This document shows positions 22,330 through 30,773 of a stretch of 41,455 nucleotides of DNA, piece after piece. The DNA is taken from assembly GCA_016290215.1 (NCBI GenBank), contig JAEETH010000026.1:1-41455 (forward strand). The letters are read 5' to 3'. A program made the position numbers and the translations under genes. The notes beneath the pieces were generated by a model. That model was not told the origin of the DNA. It did not search any database and was given only the letters and a program-made list of their open reading frames with translations. Numbering within the stretch: position 1 is the stretch's first letter; each line of letters starts with the position of its first letter. The stretch comes from Bacteroidales bacterium (GTDB lineage Bacteria; Bacteroidota; Bacteroidia; Bacteroidales; F082).

Positions 22330-22337
22330 CAAAAATA
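22330..22337 (-). promoter_or_regulatory. -7 element of the PorT-like gene
   Basis: TATTTTTG on the minus strand (22337 to 22330), 16 bases before the ATG at 22313. No convincing upstream TTTG at the normal distance. Confidence 0.4.
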
Positions 22338-22481
22338 ATGATTTTGTTTCAATGGACGGCGTTTTTAATAACAAAGTTCGAAGAAGTCACTCCGTTCTTC
22401 TTGTAAAACGGCTAACAGATTTTTCATCATTTAATTTGGTCGTTTTGTTGATACTATATGCTTCATAAGACTAAGTTTTTT

Positions 22482-22489
22482 TACTTTTG
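22482..22489 (+). promoter_or_regulatory. -7 element of the large outer-membrane barrel gene
   Basis: TACTTTTG matches TAnnTTTG and lies 16 bases before the ATG at 22506. It supports that start over the longer frame beginning at 22458. Confidence 0.5.
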
Positions 22490-22505
22490 CGGCCTAAAAT
22501 TAACA

Positions 22506-25133
22506 ATGATGAAGAAATCTTTTTCCCTGAGAGCCTTGTTCGCTCTGCTTTTGGTCTTTTCAACGATAGTATGTGTGGCCCAACCTCCTGGCGGCAGACC
22601 TCCTGGGGGCGGCAACCCTCCTGGGGGACGTCCTCCTTTTGGCGGCGACCGTCAGTGGGGACAGACCGAGGGCAACACCCCTACCGTGAAGCCGAAGAAA
22701 AAAGTCCGCGAAGGCGACACCTTTACTGTGGTCGGTGTGTTGCGCGATGCCAAGACGGGCGAGTTTATGCCTTACGTCAACTTGGCCGTGCTCGACTCTG
22801 TCGACAACGAGTTCGTCAAGGGCGGTATCAGTAACATGGACGGCGCTTTCGAGATTAATGGCGTGCCACAGGGCGCTTTCGTGTTGCGCGTTTCGGCCAT
22901 CGGCTACGAGAACTTCCTGCATCCTTTCCATGTGAGCAACAACACCGATTTGGGCACCTTGCGCATCAACCCGGGCGTGACGGCCTTGGGCGAGGTCACC
23001 GTGGCCGCCGAAAGGCCACTCTATGCCATGGAAGGCGAGAAGCTTATCTACAATGTCAGCGAAGACCCGTCCATCCAGACGGGAACCACCGAGGATGCCT
23101 TGCAGAATGCCCCTGGCGTGGAGGTCGACGTGGAAGGCAACATCACCCTGCGCGGCGTGTCGAGCGTGGAGATTTGGGTCAACGACAAGCCCTCGAAACT
23201 CACCGAGGAGAACCTGAAGACTTACCTCCAGACCTTGCCCGCCAATGCCATCGCCCGCATCGAGACCATCACCAACCCCTCGGCCAAGTATGCCACCGAT
23301 GCCGAGGCAGTCATCAACATCGTGACTTCGGCACATATCAAGAGCAACCAGTTCATCAGCTTTGGCGTGAATGGCTCCAACCAGCCTTTCGTTTCGCCTT
23401 GGATAAGTTACATGTGGAAGAAAGAAAAGTTGAGTATCAACGTCTTTGCTTCAGGCCGTTACAGCGACCGCGACAACATCTCCGAAAGCTGGGCGCAGCA
23501 ACGCCGTGATGCCGCCACCGAAGGCGAATACGACATCACCTGGGCGGATACGGTTTCGCAAAGCGACAAGAACCGTCGCATCAGTGGCAACTTGTTCATG
23601 AACATCGACTATGAAATCGACTCGACGAGCGACATCTCGGTGGACGCTGGCGGCTTCTACAACACAAACAGAAACAACATGTTGCGTTCGGAACGCCAAA
23701 CCTATTACTACCTCGACTCCGTTCCTGAATACTCGATGCTGTTTTCCGACAACACCAAAGACAACAGCAAATCGAGGATGCTGTTCAGCCATGTGGGTGC
23801 CGACTATACCAAGAAGTTCGACAACGAGGGACACAATCTCCGTATCGGACTGAATGGCAGGCTCTCCCACAACCACTCCGAAGAATGGTATAACCGTATG
23901 TATGACGTTTATACCGACCTCGACGAGCACCGGTATATGCTCACACGAACCCATAACTTTGGCGGCTCCCTTGATGCCCGTTACAACCGGCCCTATAGCA
24001 CTGACGGAGAAATGAGTTATGGCTTACGTATTGACCATTCGCAGACCGACAACACTTACGACCGTTACAACGACACTGTTGGCGTTGTGGTGGATACGCT
24101 TCGCGCCTATCGTTTCAAAGAGGCTGAAACCGTCTTTGGTGCCGATGTCAACTGGACCCACCGTTGGGGCGGCTTCACGCTGAGCACAGGTCTTGGCGTG
24201 GAGGGCGAACGCTCAAAATACGAGTTCTTCAGCGAAATGCCTTTTGCCGACAAGGGCTTGGATTTCGACTACCATTTCCGTCCGTCCATCCACTTGACCT
24301 ATCGCACCGAAAGCATGCACAACTGGAAAATTAATTATTCCATGCGCATGACGCACCCAAGCAACCAACAAGTCAGCATTTTCCGCAGCTATGGCGAGAA
24401 CAGTTATTCGACGGGCAACCCCAACTTGACCCACAGCTTCACCCACAACATGGAAGCGGGTTGGCAAAAGTTTTTCGAGCGTTTCGGCAACATCGGCCTC
24501 GAAGCCTATGCACGTTGGAGCACCAACGAAATAGGCTCGCTCACCGACGCCGAGCATGACGACTATCTTGACCGTATCGTCAGCTACACCATGCCTTACA
24601 ACATGGGTAGCTCGTGGCGTTACGGCACTTCGCTCAACATGACTTACCGCCCATCGGGATTCTTCAATGTGCGCTTGTATGCCAACCTTTACGACTATGG
24701 CTACCACATGGAATACGACCGCAATGGTGTGCATCAGATTGATGAGCGCAGCAAATGGTCGTGGAGCGTGCGCGTCAATGCCTGGGCTAAACTCTTCGAC
24801 CGCCTGCAAGTAACGGCTTCGGCCAACTACAGCTCACCGACCATCGGCTTGATGAGCGAACGCAAGGCGCGTTATTTCCTCAACATGGGCCTGCGCAGCG
24901 ACTTCTTCGACCGCCGCTTGTCGGTCTTCCTCAATGTACAGGACATCTTCAACTGGGGCGCGAGGATTGGTTCGGGTTCGAGCAACACCAACCCGTACTA
25001 TATTAGCGACGGCACTCACAAGATGCTCAACAGCCGCTACATCTCAGCAGGCTTCACGTTGCGTTTCGGTAAATTAGAGCTTGAACGCCAAGCCAAGGAA
25101 GGCGAAAGCGAAACGGGCGATTCGTTGGAATAA
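22506..25133 (+). CDS. TonB-dependent-receptor-like outer membrane barrel protein (OMP_b-brl_3 type)
   Basis: 875 residues from the ATG at 22506 (MMKKSFSLRALFALLLVFST signal peptide). After cleavage comes a short Gly/Pro-rich stretch with three PPGG-type repeats. A CarboxypepD_reg-like beta-sandwich follows (GVLRDAKTGEFMPYVNLAVL, GGISNMDGAFEINGVPQGAF), then a plug-like domain (EDALQNAPGVEVDVEGNITL, SAKYATDAEAVINIV). A long beta-barrel makes up the rest, with many aromatic strands and a C-terminal strand ending AGFTLRFGKLEL. This is the outer membrane beta-barrel family related to SusC, but there is no SusD gene next to it, so glycan import is not implied. It may take up a small ligand or peptide, or be structural. 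Confidence 0.88.
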   Translation: MMKKSFSLRALFALLLVFSTIVCVAQPPGGRPPGGGNPPGGRPPFGGDRQWGQTEGNTPTVKPKKKVREGDTFTVVGVLRDAKTGEFMPYVNLAVLDSVDNEFVKGGISNMDGAFEINGVPQGAFVLRVSAIGYENFLHPFHVSNNTDLGTLRINPGVTALGEVTVAAERPLYAMEGEKLIYNVSEDPSIQTGTTEDALQNAPGVEVDVEGNITLRGVSSVEIWVNDKPSKLTEENLKTYLQTLPANAIARIETITNPSAKYATDAEAVINIVTSAHIKSNQFISFGVNGSNQPFVSPWISYMWKKEKLSINVFASGRYSDRDNISESWAQQRRDAATEGEYDITWADTVSQSDKNRRISGNLFMNIDYEIDSTSDISVDAGGFYNTNRNNMLRSERQTYYYLDSVPEYSMLFSDNTKDNSKSRMLFSHVGADYTKKFDNEGHNLRIGLNGRLSHNHSEEWYNRMYDVYTDLDEHRYMLTRTHNFGGSLDARYNRPYSTDGEMSYGLRIDHSQTDNTYDRYNDTVGVVVDTLRAYRFKEAETVFGADVNWTHRWGGFTLSTGLGVEGERSKYEFFSEMPFADKGLDFDYHFRPSIHLTYRTESMHNWKINYSMRMTHPSNQQVSIFRSYGENSYSTGNPNLTHSFTHNMEAGWQKFFERFGNIGLEAYARWSTNEIGSLTDAEHDDYLDRIVSYTMPYNMGSSWRYGTSLNMTYRPSGFFNVRLYANLYDYGYHMEYDRNGVHQIDERSKWSWSVRVNAWAKLFDRLQVTASANYSSPTIGLMSERKARYFLNMGLRSDFFDRRLSVFLNVQDIFNWGARIGSGSSNTNPYYISDGTHKMLNSRYISAGFTLRFGKLELERQAKEGESETGDSLE

Positions 25134-25137
25134 ATTA

Positions 25138-25242
25138 GGGCTGTAGGGCTGTCGTATCACGGCCTGGGCTGTAGGGCTGTCGTATCACGGCAGCCGTATG
25201 GTTAATCCGATTAATGCGGCTGCCACAATGTGACAGCCCTAC
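25138..25242. repeat. Tandem repeat plus long hairpin between convergent genes
   Basis: An identical 25-bp unit (GGGCTGTAGGGCTGTCGTAT, then CACGG) occurs at 25138-25162 and 25166-25190. The second copy begins a long hairpin: GTAGGGCTGTC (25171-25181) pairs with 25232-25242 and GGCAGCCG (25189-25196) pairs with 25217-25224, with TTAAT/ATTAA in the loop. It fills the 117-bp gap between the barrel gene and the beta-helix gene and may terminate both. Confidence 0.8.
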
Positions 25243-25250
25243 AAGCCAGA

Positions 25251-26834
25251 TTATGGTTTGACGACCTTTGCGGCAATTCTTCTTTCTGCGTTTTTTACCA
25301 CGAACAAATAGGTTCCGTTAGCTAATGGTTGGAACATTTCGCCAATTTCAATGCGATTAATGCCCATTTGTGCATGGCCTAAAGGCTTGTTGACCAACAG
25401 TTTTCCGTTTAAGGAATAGATGTTTACAGTCAACTCACCCACTTTTTCCATTTCGATTTCGGCATAGCTTGCAGCGGTAATCGGGTTGCCAACGATGCGG
25501 ATTAATGGCTCTTTTTGGGTGTCTTCTTGAACGCCATACTCACCGAGTTCGTAGGCTCCTATGTCGATGGCGCCCCACCACACACGGGAATTGCCAAGTA
25601 AGTCTTGACCGTTCATGATTTCAATGGGGGTGTCGGGCGATCCTGCATTGTAGCAAGGGCTATCGTACCAAATAAAGTATTCGATGGGAATGGGAGTATC
25701 GAAAATCGGGTCGGCATCGATGCAGTTTTCGTAAACGGAGATTCTATCATAGCTTGCGATATTCTCTAATCCAAACTGAACCAAGCAATTGTGAAATTCT
25801 GGGGCATCGTCGTCATAGGTCCACGACCACATCTGCACGGGTGTGTCCAACTCCGCCTCGTTGGTATTGCCATAGACGATGCAATTCCACACAGCGGGAG
25901 AGCTATGCTGGTAGAAGAAGATGCCGCCGCAATTGACGCCGATGGAATGGTTGTCGGCCACAGTGAGGTTGGCGACCAAAGGCGAGGACTCGCTGATGGC
26001 CAAGCCGCCGCCGAAATGTCCCGAGATGTTGTGGGCAAAGAGCGAATTGGTGATGCTACAGGGCCTGTCGTAGCATCGAATCAAGTACAATCCGCCACCA
26101 TTGATCCCTAAGTTGTACTCGAAAATGCAGCGGTCGATGCGGATGGAGCAGCTGTCGATGCTCATGCCGCCGCCGATGGCAGTCTCTCCGATGTTGTGTA
26201 GTACGTTGGTACCCATCAGTTCTACCTCACAATTGATGAAGCGAAGGCCACCGCCGTACATGCCGTAAGTGCCATCGTCGCCGCTAAAGGTCAAATTGTG
26301 GCTTACGTTACAGTCGTGCATCGTCACGTTGGAATGTTCGGCATTGAGGGCCCCACCGTGTTGACGCGAGAAGTTGCAGAACAGCGTGCTATGGTTGATT
26401 TCCACCTCATTGCAATTGTAGATGCGCAATGCCCCGCCGTCTTTGTCATCTTGGAGAGCGGCTTTGCCGTATTGGAAACGGCAGTAGTCGAACCGACAGT
26501 TGCCTGCTTTTTCCAATCGGATGCCGTTCCAGCCGCCTCGACCCGAATTGGGGATATGGAAGTTGGTTGTGTCGGTCACGGTGAAGCAGATGGAGTCAGT
26601 TCTCGTGCCGATGGCTTGCAGCGAGGCGTTTTTCCTGACGCTGATGCCGTAAAAACCATTGAAAACCACCGTGGTTCCTGCCGCGATTTGCAGCTCGTCT
26701 TCAACGACGACGTTATCAGTGACAAAAACGGTGTCGGCTTCCCAAACGCCTGATTGTAAGCTAGATACTTCGATGTTTTGGGCCTTGGCAAAACAGCCAC
26801 AGAGCAAGAGTAACAGTAAAATCCTTGTTTTCAT
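25251..26834 (-). CDS. Secreted right-handed beta-helix protein with T9SS sorting domain
   Basis: 527 residues. The signal peptide is MKTRILLLLLLCGCFAKAQ. Residues about 30-110 hold strands with VVEDELQIAAGTTVVFNGF. From about 110 to 330 there are regular beta-helix coils with repeated N/C-rich turns (FDYCRFQYGKAAL, EINHSTLFCNFSRQHGGALN, SITNSLFAHNISGHFGGGLA). Such coils are seen in polymorphic outer-membrane-like and choice-of-anchor Q proteins. A segment ending SRVWWGAIDIGAYELG closes the helix. Residues about 445-527 (RIVGNPITAASYAEIEMEKV to AAKVVKP) are a type A T9SS C-terminal domain. It is probably exported to the surface; a binding or polysaccharide-acting role is possible, but no catalytic residues are evident. 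Confidence 0.82.
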   Translation of the reverse strand: MKTRILLLLLLCGCFAKAQNIEVSSLQSGVWEADTVFVTDNVVVEDELQIAAGTTVVFNGFYGISVRKNASLQAIGTRTDSICFTVTDTTNFHIPNSGRGGWNGIRLEKAGNCRFDYCRFQYGKAALQDDKDGGALRIYNCNEVEINHSTLFCNFSRQHGGALNAEHSNVTMHDCNVSHNLTFSGDDGTYGMYGGGLRFINCEVELMGTNVLHNIGETAIGGGMSIDSCSIRIDRCIFEYNLGINGGGLYLIRCYDRPCSITNSLFAHNISGHFGGGLAISESSPLVANLTVADNHSIGVNCGGIFFYQHSSPAVWNCIVYGNTNEAELDTPVQMWSWTYDDDAPEFHNCLVQFGLENIASYDRISVYENCIDADPIFDTPIPIEYFIWYDSPCYNAGSPDTPIEIMNGQDLLGNSRVWWGAIDIGAYELGEYGVQEDTQKEPLIRIVGNPITAASYAEIEMEKVGELTVNIYSLNGKLLVNKPLGHAQMGINRIEIGEMFQPLANGTYLFVVKNAERRIAAKVVKP

Positions 26835-26862
26835 AAGTGGAACGATTTGAGATAAAGATGCA

Positions 26863-26870
26863 CAAAAATA
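26863..26870 (-). promoter_or_regulatory. -7 element of the beta-helix gene
   Basis: TATTTTTG (26870 to 26863, minus strand) lies 28 bases before the ATG at 26834 in the divergent spacer with the GH3-like gene. Confidence 0.45.
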
Positions 26871-26911
26871 CGGGTTATTTTTTAAATGGTAGCCAATTCA
26901 GCGAATTTACG

Positions 26912-26919
26912 TACTTTTG
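26912..26919 (+). promoter_or_regulatory. -7 element of the GH3-like gene
   Basis: TACTTTTG matches TAnnTTTG, 22 bases before the ATG at 26942. It supports that start over the longer frame from 26837, which would include promoter sequence. Confidence 0.5.
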
Positions 26920-26941
26920 CAGTCCGATAAAAGTGAGAGTT

Positions 26942-28525
26942 ATGAAACGCCCCATTATAAAGAGGAAATTAATGCCCATCCCTGTCGTTGGTGCCCTTGT
27001 GAAGGCTGCGGCGGAGATTAAGAATATTCCCGTCGAAATTCGTCAGAACCACACCGACCCGATTCGTGCCCAACGACGCGAGTTGCGCAAATTGTTGGTT
27101 AAAGCCCAGTTCACGGAGTTCGGAAAATTCTATCATTTTGATGAAATTCTGTTGTCGAGAGACATCATGCAGGAGTTCCGCAAGCGTGTGCCTGTGTTCG
27201 ACTACAACAAGATGCACGACGAGTGGTGGTACCTCAACCTCCAAGGCAAACGCAACATCGCCTGGCCGGGCAAAATCAAGTATTTCGCACTCAGCTCGGG
27301 CACTTCGGAGGCGGCCAGCAAATACATCCCCATCACTAAGGGCCTGAACAACAGAATCACCCGGGCGGGCATCCGTCAGTTGGTGTCGGCCACACGCTAC
27401 GATTTTCCCGTCGATTTCTACAACCGTGGCGTGCTGATGATTGGCGGCAGCACCGACTTGCAATACAACGAGGAGTTTGGCTATTACGCTGGCGACCTCT
27501 CGGGCATCTCGGCGGGCAAGATTCCGTCGTGGTTTGAGGCCTTCTACAAGCCTGGGCAAAAGATTTCGAAAGAGAAAGACTGGGCGAAGAAGATGGACCT
27601 CATGGTGAAAGCGGCTCCCAAATGGGATATTGGCGTCATCGTGGGCGTGCCGGCTTGGGTTCAAATCTTGTTGGAGCGCATCATCAAAGAGTACCACCTG
27701 AAGACCATCCACGACATTTGGCCCAACCTGATGGTGTATGTACACAGCGGCGTGGCGTTTGCGCCTTACGAGAAGAGCTTTGAGCGCATCTTCGGCAAGG
27801 AGGTGCTGTTTGTGGAAAGCTACTTGGCTTCAGAGGGTTACATCGCCTATCAAGTCGACTTGAAGAAGCGGGTGATGCAGCTGTTGGTCGACAATGGCAT
27901 CTATTTCGAGTTTGTGCCTTTCAACGAGGAGAACTTTGACGAGGATGGCAACATCGTCGCTGACCCCAAGACTCTGCTGCTTTCCGAAGTGAAGGAAGAC
28001 ACGGATTACGCGATACTGCTTTCCACTTGTGCAGGCACATGGCGTTACCTCATCGGCGACACCATCAAATTCCTCAACAAGGAGAACTGCGAAATCGCCA
28101 TCACGGGACGCACCAAGCAATTTTTGAGCATCACGGGTGAGCATCTCTCGCAGGACAACATGACCCGTGCCGTCGACATGATGGCGGAGGAATTAGGTGT
28201 TGAAATCACGGAATTTACTGTGGCAGGCATCCGTCACGACACGATGTATGCGCACCATTGGTATCTCGCCTGCGATGAACCTATTGACAAAGAATTGGCT
28301 ATCAAGAAGATAGATGAAAACCTTTGCCAATTGAACGACGACTACGCCGTGGAGCGTACCCAGGCCATCAAGGAGTTGTTCATCGATGTGCTTCCTACCA
28401 AATACTTTTATGAGTTTATGGAGCAGAAAATCGGCAAGTGGGGCGGTGCCACCAAGTTTCCGCGTGTGTTGAAAGGCAAACGTTTGGAGATGTGGGAAGA
28501 ATATGTGAAAGGTCTGAAATTGTAA
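26942..28525 (+). CDS. GH3 auxin-responsive-promoter family protein (acyl-adenylate-forming)
   Basis: 527 residues from the ATG at 26942 (MKRPIIKRKLMPIPVVGALV). The GH3 family belongs to the ANL adenylating superfamily; plant members conjugate amino acids to hormones, while the bacterial substrate is unknown. Family landmarks are FGKFYHFDEIL, VPVFDYNKMHDEWW, the nucleotide-binding KYFALSSGTSEAASKYIPIT, VESYLASEGYIAYQ, LLSTCAGTWRYLIGDTIKF and ITGRTKQFLSITGEHLSQDN. TKFPRVLKG lies near the end. Length is typical for Bacteroidetes homologues. The LysE gene follows after 6 bases, so the two are probably cotranscribed. Confidence 0.9.
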   Translation: MKRPIIKRKLMPIPVVGALVKAAAEIKNIPVEIRQNHTDPIRAQRRELRKLLVKAQFTEFGKFYHFDEILLSRDIMQEFRKRVPVFDYNKMHDEWWYLNLQGKRNIAWPGKIKYFALSSGTSEAASKYIPITKGLNNRITRAGIRQLVSATRYDFPVDFYNRGVLMIGGSTDLQYNEEFGYYAGDLSGISAGKIPSWFEAFYKPGQKISKEKDWAKKMDLMVKAAPKWDIGVIVGVPAWVQILLERIIKEYHLKTIHDIWPNLMVYVHSGVAFAPYEKSFERIFGKEVLFVESYLASEGYIAYQVDLKKRVMQLLVDNGIYFEFVPFNEENFDEDGNIVADPKTLLLSEVKEDTDYAILLSTCAGTWRYLIGDTIKFLNKENCEIAITGRTKQFLSITGEHLSQDNMTRAVDMMAEELGVEITEFTVAGIRHDTMYAHHWYLACDEPIDKELAIKKIDENLCQLNDDYAVERTQAIKELFIDVLPTKYFYEFMEQKIGKWGGATKFPRVLKGKRLEMWEEYVKGLKL

Positions 28526-28531
28526 AAAGTC

Positions 28532-29251
28532 ATGGAAAACACACCTGTTATCTTCGATAGAATGCCTGAATTTAGCCGTATCGGCTCGTTCAGTTTCATG
28601 TTCTGGGCCATTTTCATAGGCTTGTTCCTTTCTTTGGTCGTCAATTTGGGTCCAGCCTTCATCACCTTGGTGCAGACGAGTATTCATCGTGGTTTCAGGT
28701 CTGCGGCATGGTTTGCTACGGGGGTGATTCTCAATGATGCGATGATTGTCTTGTTGTGCATCCTGACCTCGGTGCAGGTGGTCATGCATTCATCGTTTGA
28801 AGTCGCCCTGGCGTGCATTGGTGCCGGCTTGATACTGTTTTTGTTTGGCATCTTTACTTACCGACGAAAGGTCGAAGGCCAGGAAGAGAGAATCGAAAAA
28901 CGGACGCAAGAAATCATGAAGGAACACAGCGACAAGCCTGCATGGTTTGTGTTTTTGGGTAAAGGCTTCGTACTCAACTTGCTGAATCCCGTTGTTTGGG
29001 TTTTCTGGTTTTCTGCTGTGGCCATGGTGGCGGGTAATATGGGCGGCAACAAAGTGAGCACACTGGTCTTTTTTGCCATCATCCTTGGCACCACCTGGGT
29101 CTTGGAAATGATGAAGGCATGGGGCGCGGCACGACTGAAAAAGTTCTTTAATCCCAAGCGTACTGTCATCATGAACCGCATCACGGGCGTTCTCTTGATG
29201 CTCTGCGGCGCTTACTTCATTATCTTTAAGGGAATCCTGGATCTTTTGTAA
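28532..29251 (+). CDS. LysE-family exporter
   Basis: 239 residues with about six membrane spans. The N-terminal part has LFLSLVVNLGPAFITLVQTS, followed by GFRSAAWFATGVILNDAMIV, which fits the LysE/RhtB start (a GP motif in the first span, then G...R.....GxxxGD). LGKGFVLNLLNPVVWVFWFS matches the conserved KGxxxNxxNPxxxxFW segment. The family exports amino acids or other small metabolites; the substrate cannot be told. A charged cytosolic loop between spans 3 and 4 (RKVEGQEERIEKRTQEIMKE) is long. It is 6 bases downstream of the GH3-like gene, hinting that the exported product may be made by that enzyme. Confidence 0.85.
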   Translation: MENTPVIFDRMPEFSRIGSFSFMFWAIFIGLFLSLVVNLGPAFITLVQTSIHRGFRSAAWFATGVILNDAMIVLLCILTSVQVVMHSSFEVALACIGAGLILFLFGIFTYRRKVEGQEERIEKRTQEIMKEHSDKPAWFVFLGKGFVLNLLNPVVWVFWFSAVAMVAGNMGGNKVSTLVFFAIILGTTWVLEMMKAWGAARLKKFFNPKRTVIMNRITGVLLMLCGAYFIIFKGILDLL

Positions 29252-29255
29252 GAGT

Positions 29256-29351
29256 TTGCAGTTATCAGTTACCAGTTTGCAGTTATCTCTCAACAGATTA
29301 ATAACTGAACAACTGAACAACTGCCAACTCTCAACTGCTAACTGTCAACTA
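29256..29351. repeat. Inverted word array between LysE and rluA-type genes (CAGTT/AACTG family)
   Basis: The left half has TTTGCAGTTATCAGTTACCAG and a second TTTGCAGTTATC. The right half has AACTGAACAACTGAACAACTG and CAACTCTCAACTGC, GTCAACT. The words are complementary, so the 97-bp gap can fold. The last word runs into the stop codon of the pseudouridine synthase gene (29349-29351). Related GTTGTTCAGTTGTTCAG words occur at 34888-34937. Confidence 0.75.
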
Positions 29352-30029
29352 TCGAAACGCCGTCCAAGGTGCGACTTCGGGCAATGGAGCCGTGATTTCG
29401 AGTTGTTCTTTCGTCACGGGATGTTCGAAGGCGATGCGCCAGGCGTGTAGGCTGATGGAGGCATCGGGGTTGCTGCGCGGATAGCCATATTTCAAGTCAC
29501 CACGGATGGGGCAACCGATATGCGCCAGCTGGCAACGGATTTGATGGTGACGACCTGTAAACAATTCTACCTCAAGTAGATAAAAAGTTTCTGATTTCCC
29601 GACCACACGATAACTCAGCCGTGCTAATTTGGCTTCCTTTGTGCCTTCGGGCACCACAAACGACTTGTTCATCTTCTCATTCTTGACGAGGTAGTCCTCA
29701 AGCACGTCGGCTTGCTTGGGCGGATGGTTCTTCACGAGAGCGAGGTAGGTCTTTCGGAAGTCACGGTCTTTCACCTTCACCGTCATGCGCGAGAGGGCTT
29801 TGCTCGTCTTGGCGAAGACGACGGCGCCACTCACGGGGCGGTCGATGCGGTGGACGAGTCCGGCAAACACGTTGCCCGGCTTGTCATACTTCACCTTGAT
29901 GTATTCCTTGACATCATCGAGGAGGCACACGTCACCCGTCTTGTCGCCCTGCACGATCTCAGAGGGGAGCTTGTTGACGATGATAAGATGATTGTCCTCG
30001 TATAGGATTCTATCTGCTATATTATTCAT
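29349..30029 (-). CDS. RluA-family RNA pseudouridine synthase
   Basis: 226 residues from the ATG at 30029 (MNNIADRILYEDNHLIIVNK); an upstream in-frame start would lie in the REP array and is rejected. It isomerises uridine to pseudouridine in rRNA or tRNA. The catalytic Asp is in GLVHRIDRPVSGAVVFAKTS, the RluA motif II. VELFTGRHHQIRCQLAHIGC, PIRGDLKYGYP and SLHAWRIAFEHP are typical later motifs. There is no S4 domain, so it belongs to the short RluA subgroup; the exact target base cannot be assigned. Confidence 0.9.
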   Translation of the reverse strand: MNNIADRILYEDNHLIIVNKLPSEIVQGDKTGDVCLLDDVKEYIKVKYDKPGNVFAGLVHRIDRPVSGAVVFAKTSKALSRMTVKVKDRDFRKTYLALVKNHPPKQADVLEDYLVKNEKMNKSFVVPEGTKEAKLARLSYRVVGKSETFYLLEVELFTGRHHQIRCQLAHIGCPIRGDLKYGYPRSNPDASISLHAWRIAFEHPVTKEQLEITAPLPEVAPWTAFR

Positions 30030-30040
30030 GGTCTTGTTGT

Positions 30041-30285
30041 TAGAGCAGGGACTCATGTCGCCTGCTTACGGGTTGTCAGCTTCTATTTAAGAGCAGGGAC
30101 TAACGTCGCCTGCTTACGGGTTGTCTGCTTCTGTTTTAAGAGCAGGGACTTACGTCGCCTGCTATGGGTTGTCAGCTTCTGTTTAAGAGCAGGGACTCAT
30201 GTCGCCTGCTATGGGTTGTCAGCTTCTGTTTAAGAGCAGGGACTCACGTCGCCTGCTTATAGGTCTGTCGTCCCTACGGGACTTG
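30041..30285. repeat. REP array, five tandem units of about 48 bp
   Basis: GCAGGGACTNANGTCGCCTGC cores start at 30045, 30093, 30142, 30189 and 30236, a spacing of 47-49. The linkers are also conserved (GGGTTGTCAGCTTCTGTTTAAGA). The last unit ends with the palindrome GTCCCTACGGGAC (30271-30283). Each core folds into an 8-bp stem with one bulged G. The array lies directly downstream of the transposase gene. Confidence 0.9.
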
Positions 30286-30286
30286 G

Positions 30287-30736
30287 TTAGATGAGATAGC
30301 GTTCGTCGAACTCAATGCCGTTTTCTTTCAAAAACTGTATGAACTCGTCACGAACTGATACTTCATGATGATGTTGCTCTTGGGTTTCTATATAGTGTAT
30401 AGTCTTTTTCAGTAGGGATGGGCTGACGCAGAACGCGCCATAGCCTTCTTGCCATGCGAAAGTCTCATAATACTCGTCAACGGTTTTTATCCATTTGCTA
30501 CTGTTAGCCTTGATTTTCTGGACGAATTCGGACACGCTCATAGTCTTGGGCATGGTAGCTAAGATATGGATGTGGTTGGTGATGCCGCCAACGTTAATAG
30601 GGTATCCGCCTACATTCCGTATTATGCCTCCGATGTACGCAAAGACCTGTCCGAGGTCTTTCTGGCGGATGGTAATTCCGGTGCTTTTGACGTGGAAGAC
30701 GATGTGGATGTTGAGTTTTGTGTATGTGTTAGCCAT
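30287..30736 (-). mobile_element. REP-associated tyrosine transposase (RAYT, IS200-like Y1 family)
   Basis: 149 residues from the ATG at 30736 (MANTYTKLNIHIVFHVKSTG). It is a HUH single-strand transposase: His55 and His57 form the HUH pair in GITNHIHILATMP, and Tyr99 in WQEGYGAFCVSPS is the likely nucleophile. The end, FLKENGIEFDERYLI, is common in the Bacteroidetes Transposase_17 subgroup. RAYTs are domesticated or semi-mobile enzymes that act on REP palindromes (family knowledge). Here the gene is flanked by REP arrays on both sides (30041-30285 and 30774-30992), and its stop codon falls at the edge of a repeat. No second IS200 gene or target duplication is seen. Confidence 0.9.
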
Positions 30737-30773
30737 GGTCTTTAGGTTTTTATTATGTTCATTGTTCAGGCAT

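Noticed and set aside
22570-22660. Gly/Pro-rich repeats at the start of the large barrel as a collagen-like domain
   Set aside because: Only a few PPGG units directly after the signal peptide; too short and irregular for a collagen triple helix.
16580-25133. A SusCD-type polysaccharide utilisation locus
   Set aside because: The large barrel at 22506 has no SusD partner, is separated from the glycosidases by trk genes and a PorT-like gene, and is on the other strand.
30041-30285. Five regularly spaced repeats looking like a CRISPR array
   Set aside because: The spacers between cores are themselves near-identical, the cores are imperfect palindromes, there are no cas genes, and the same units flank a REP transposase.
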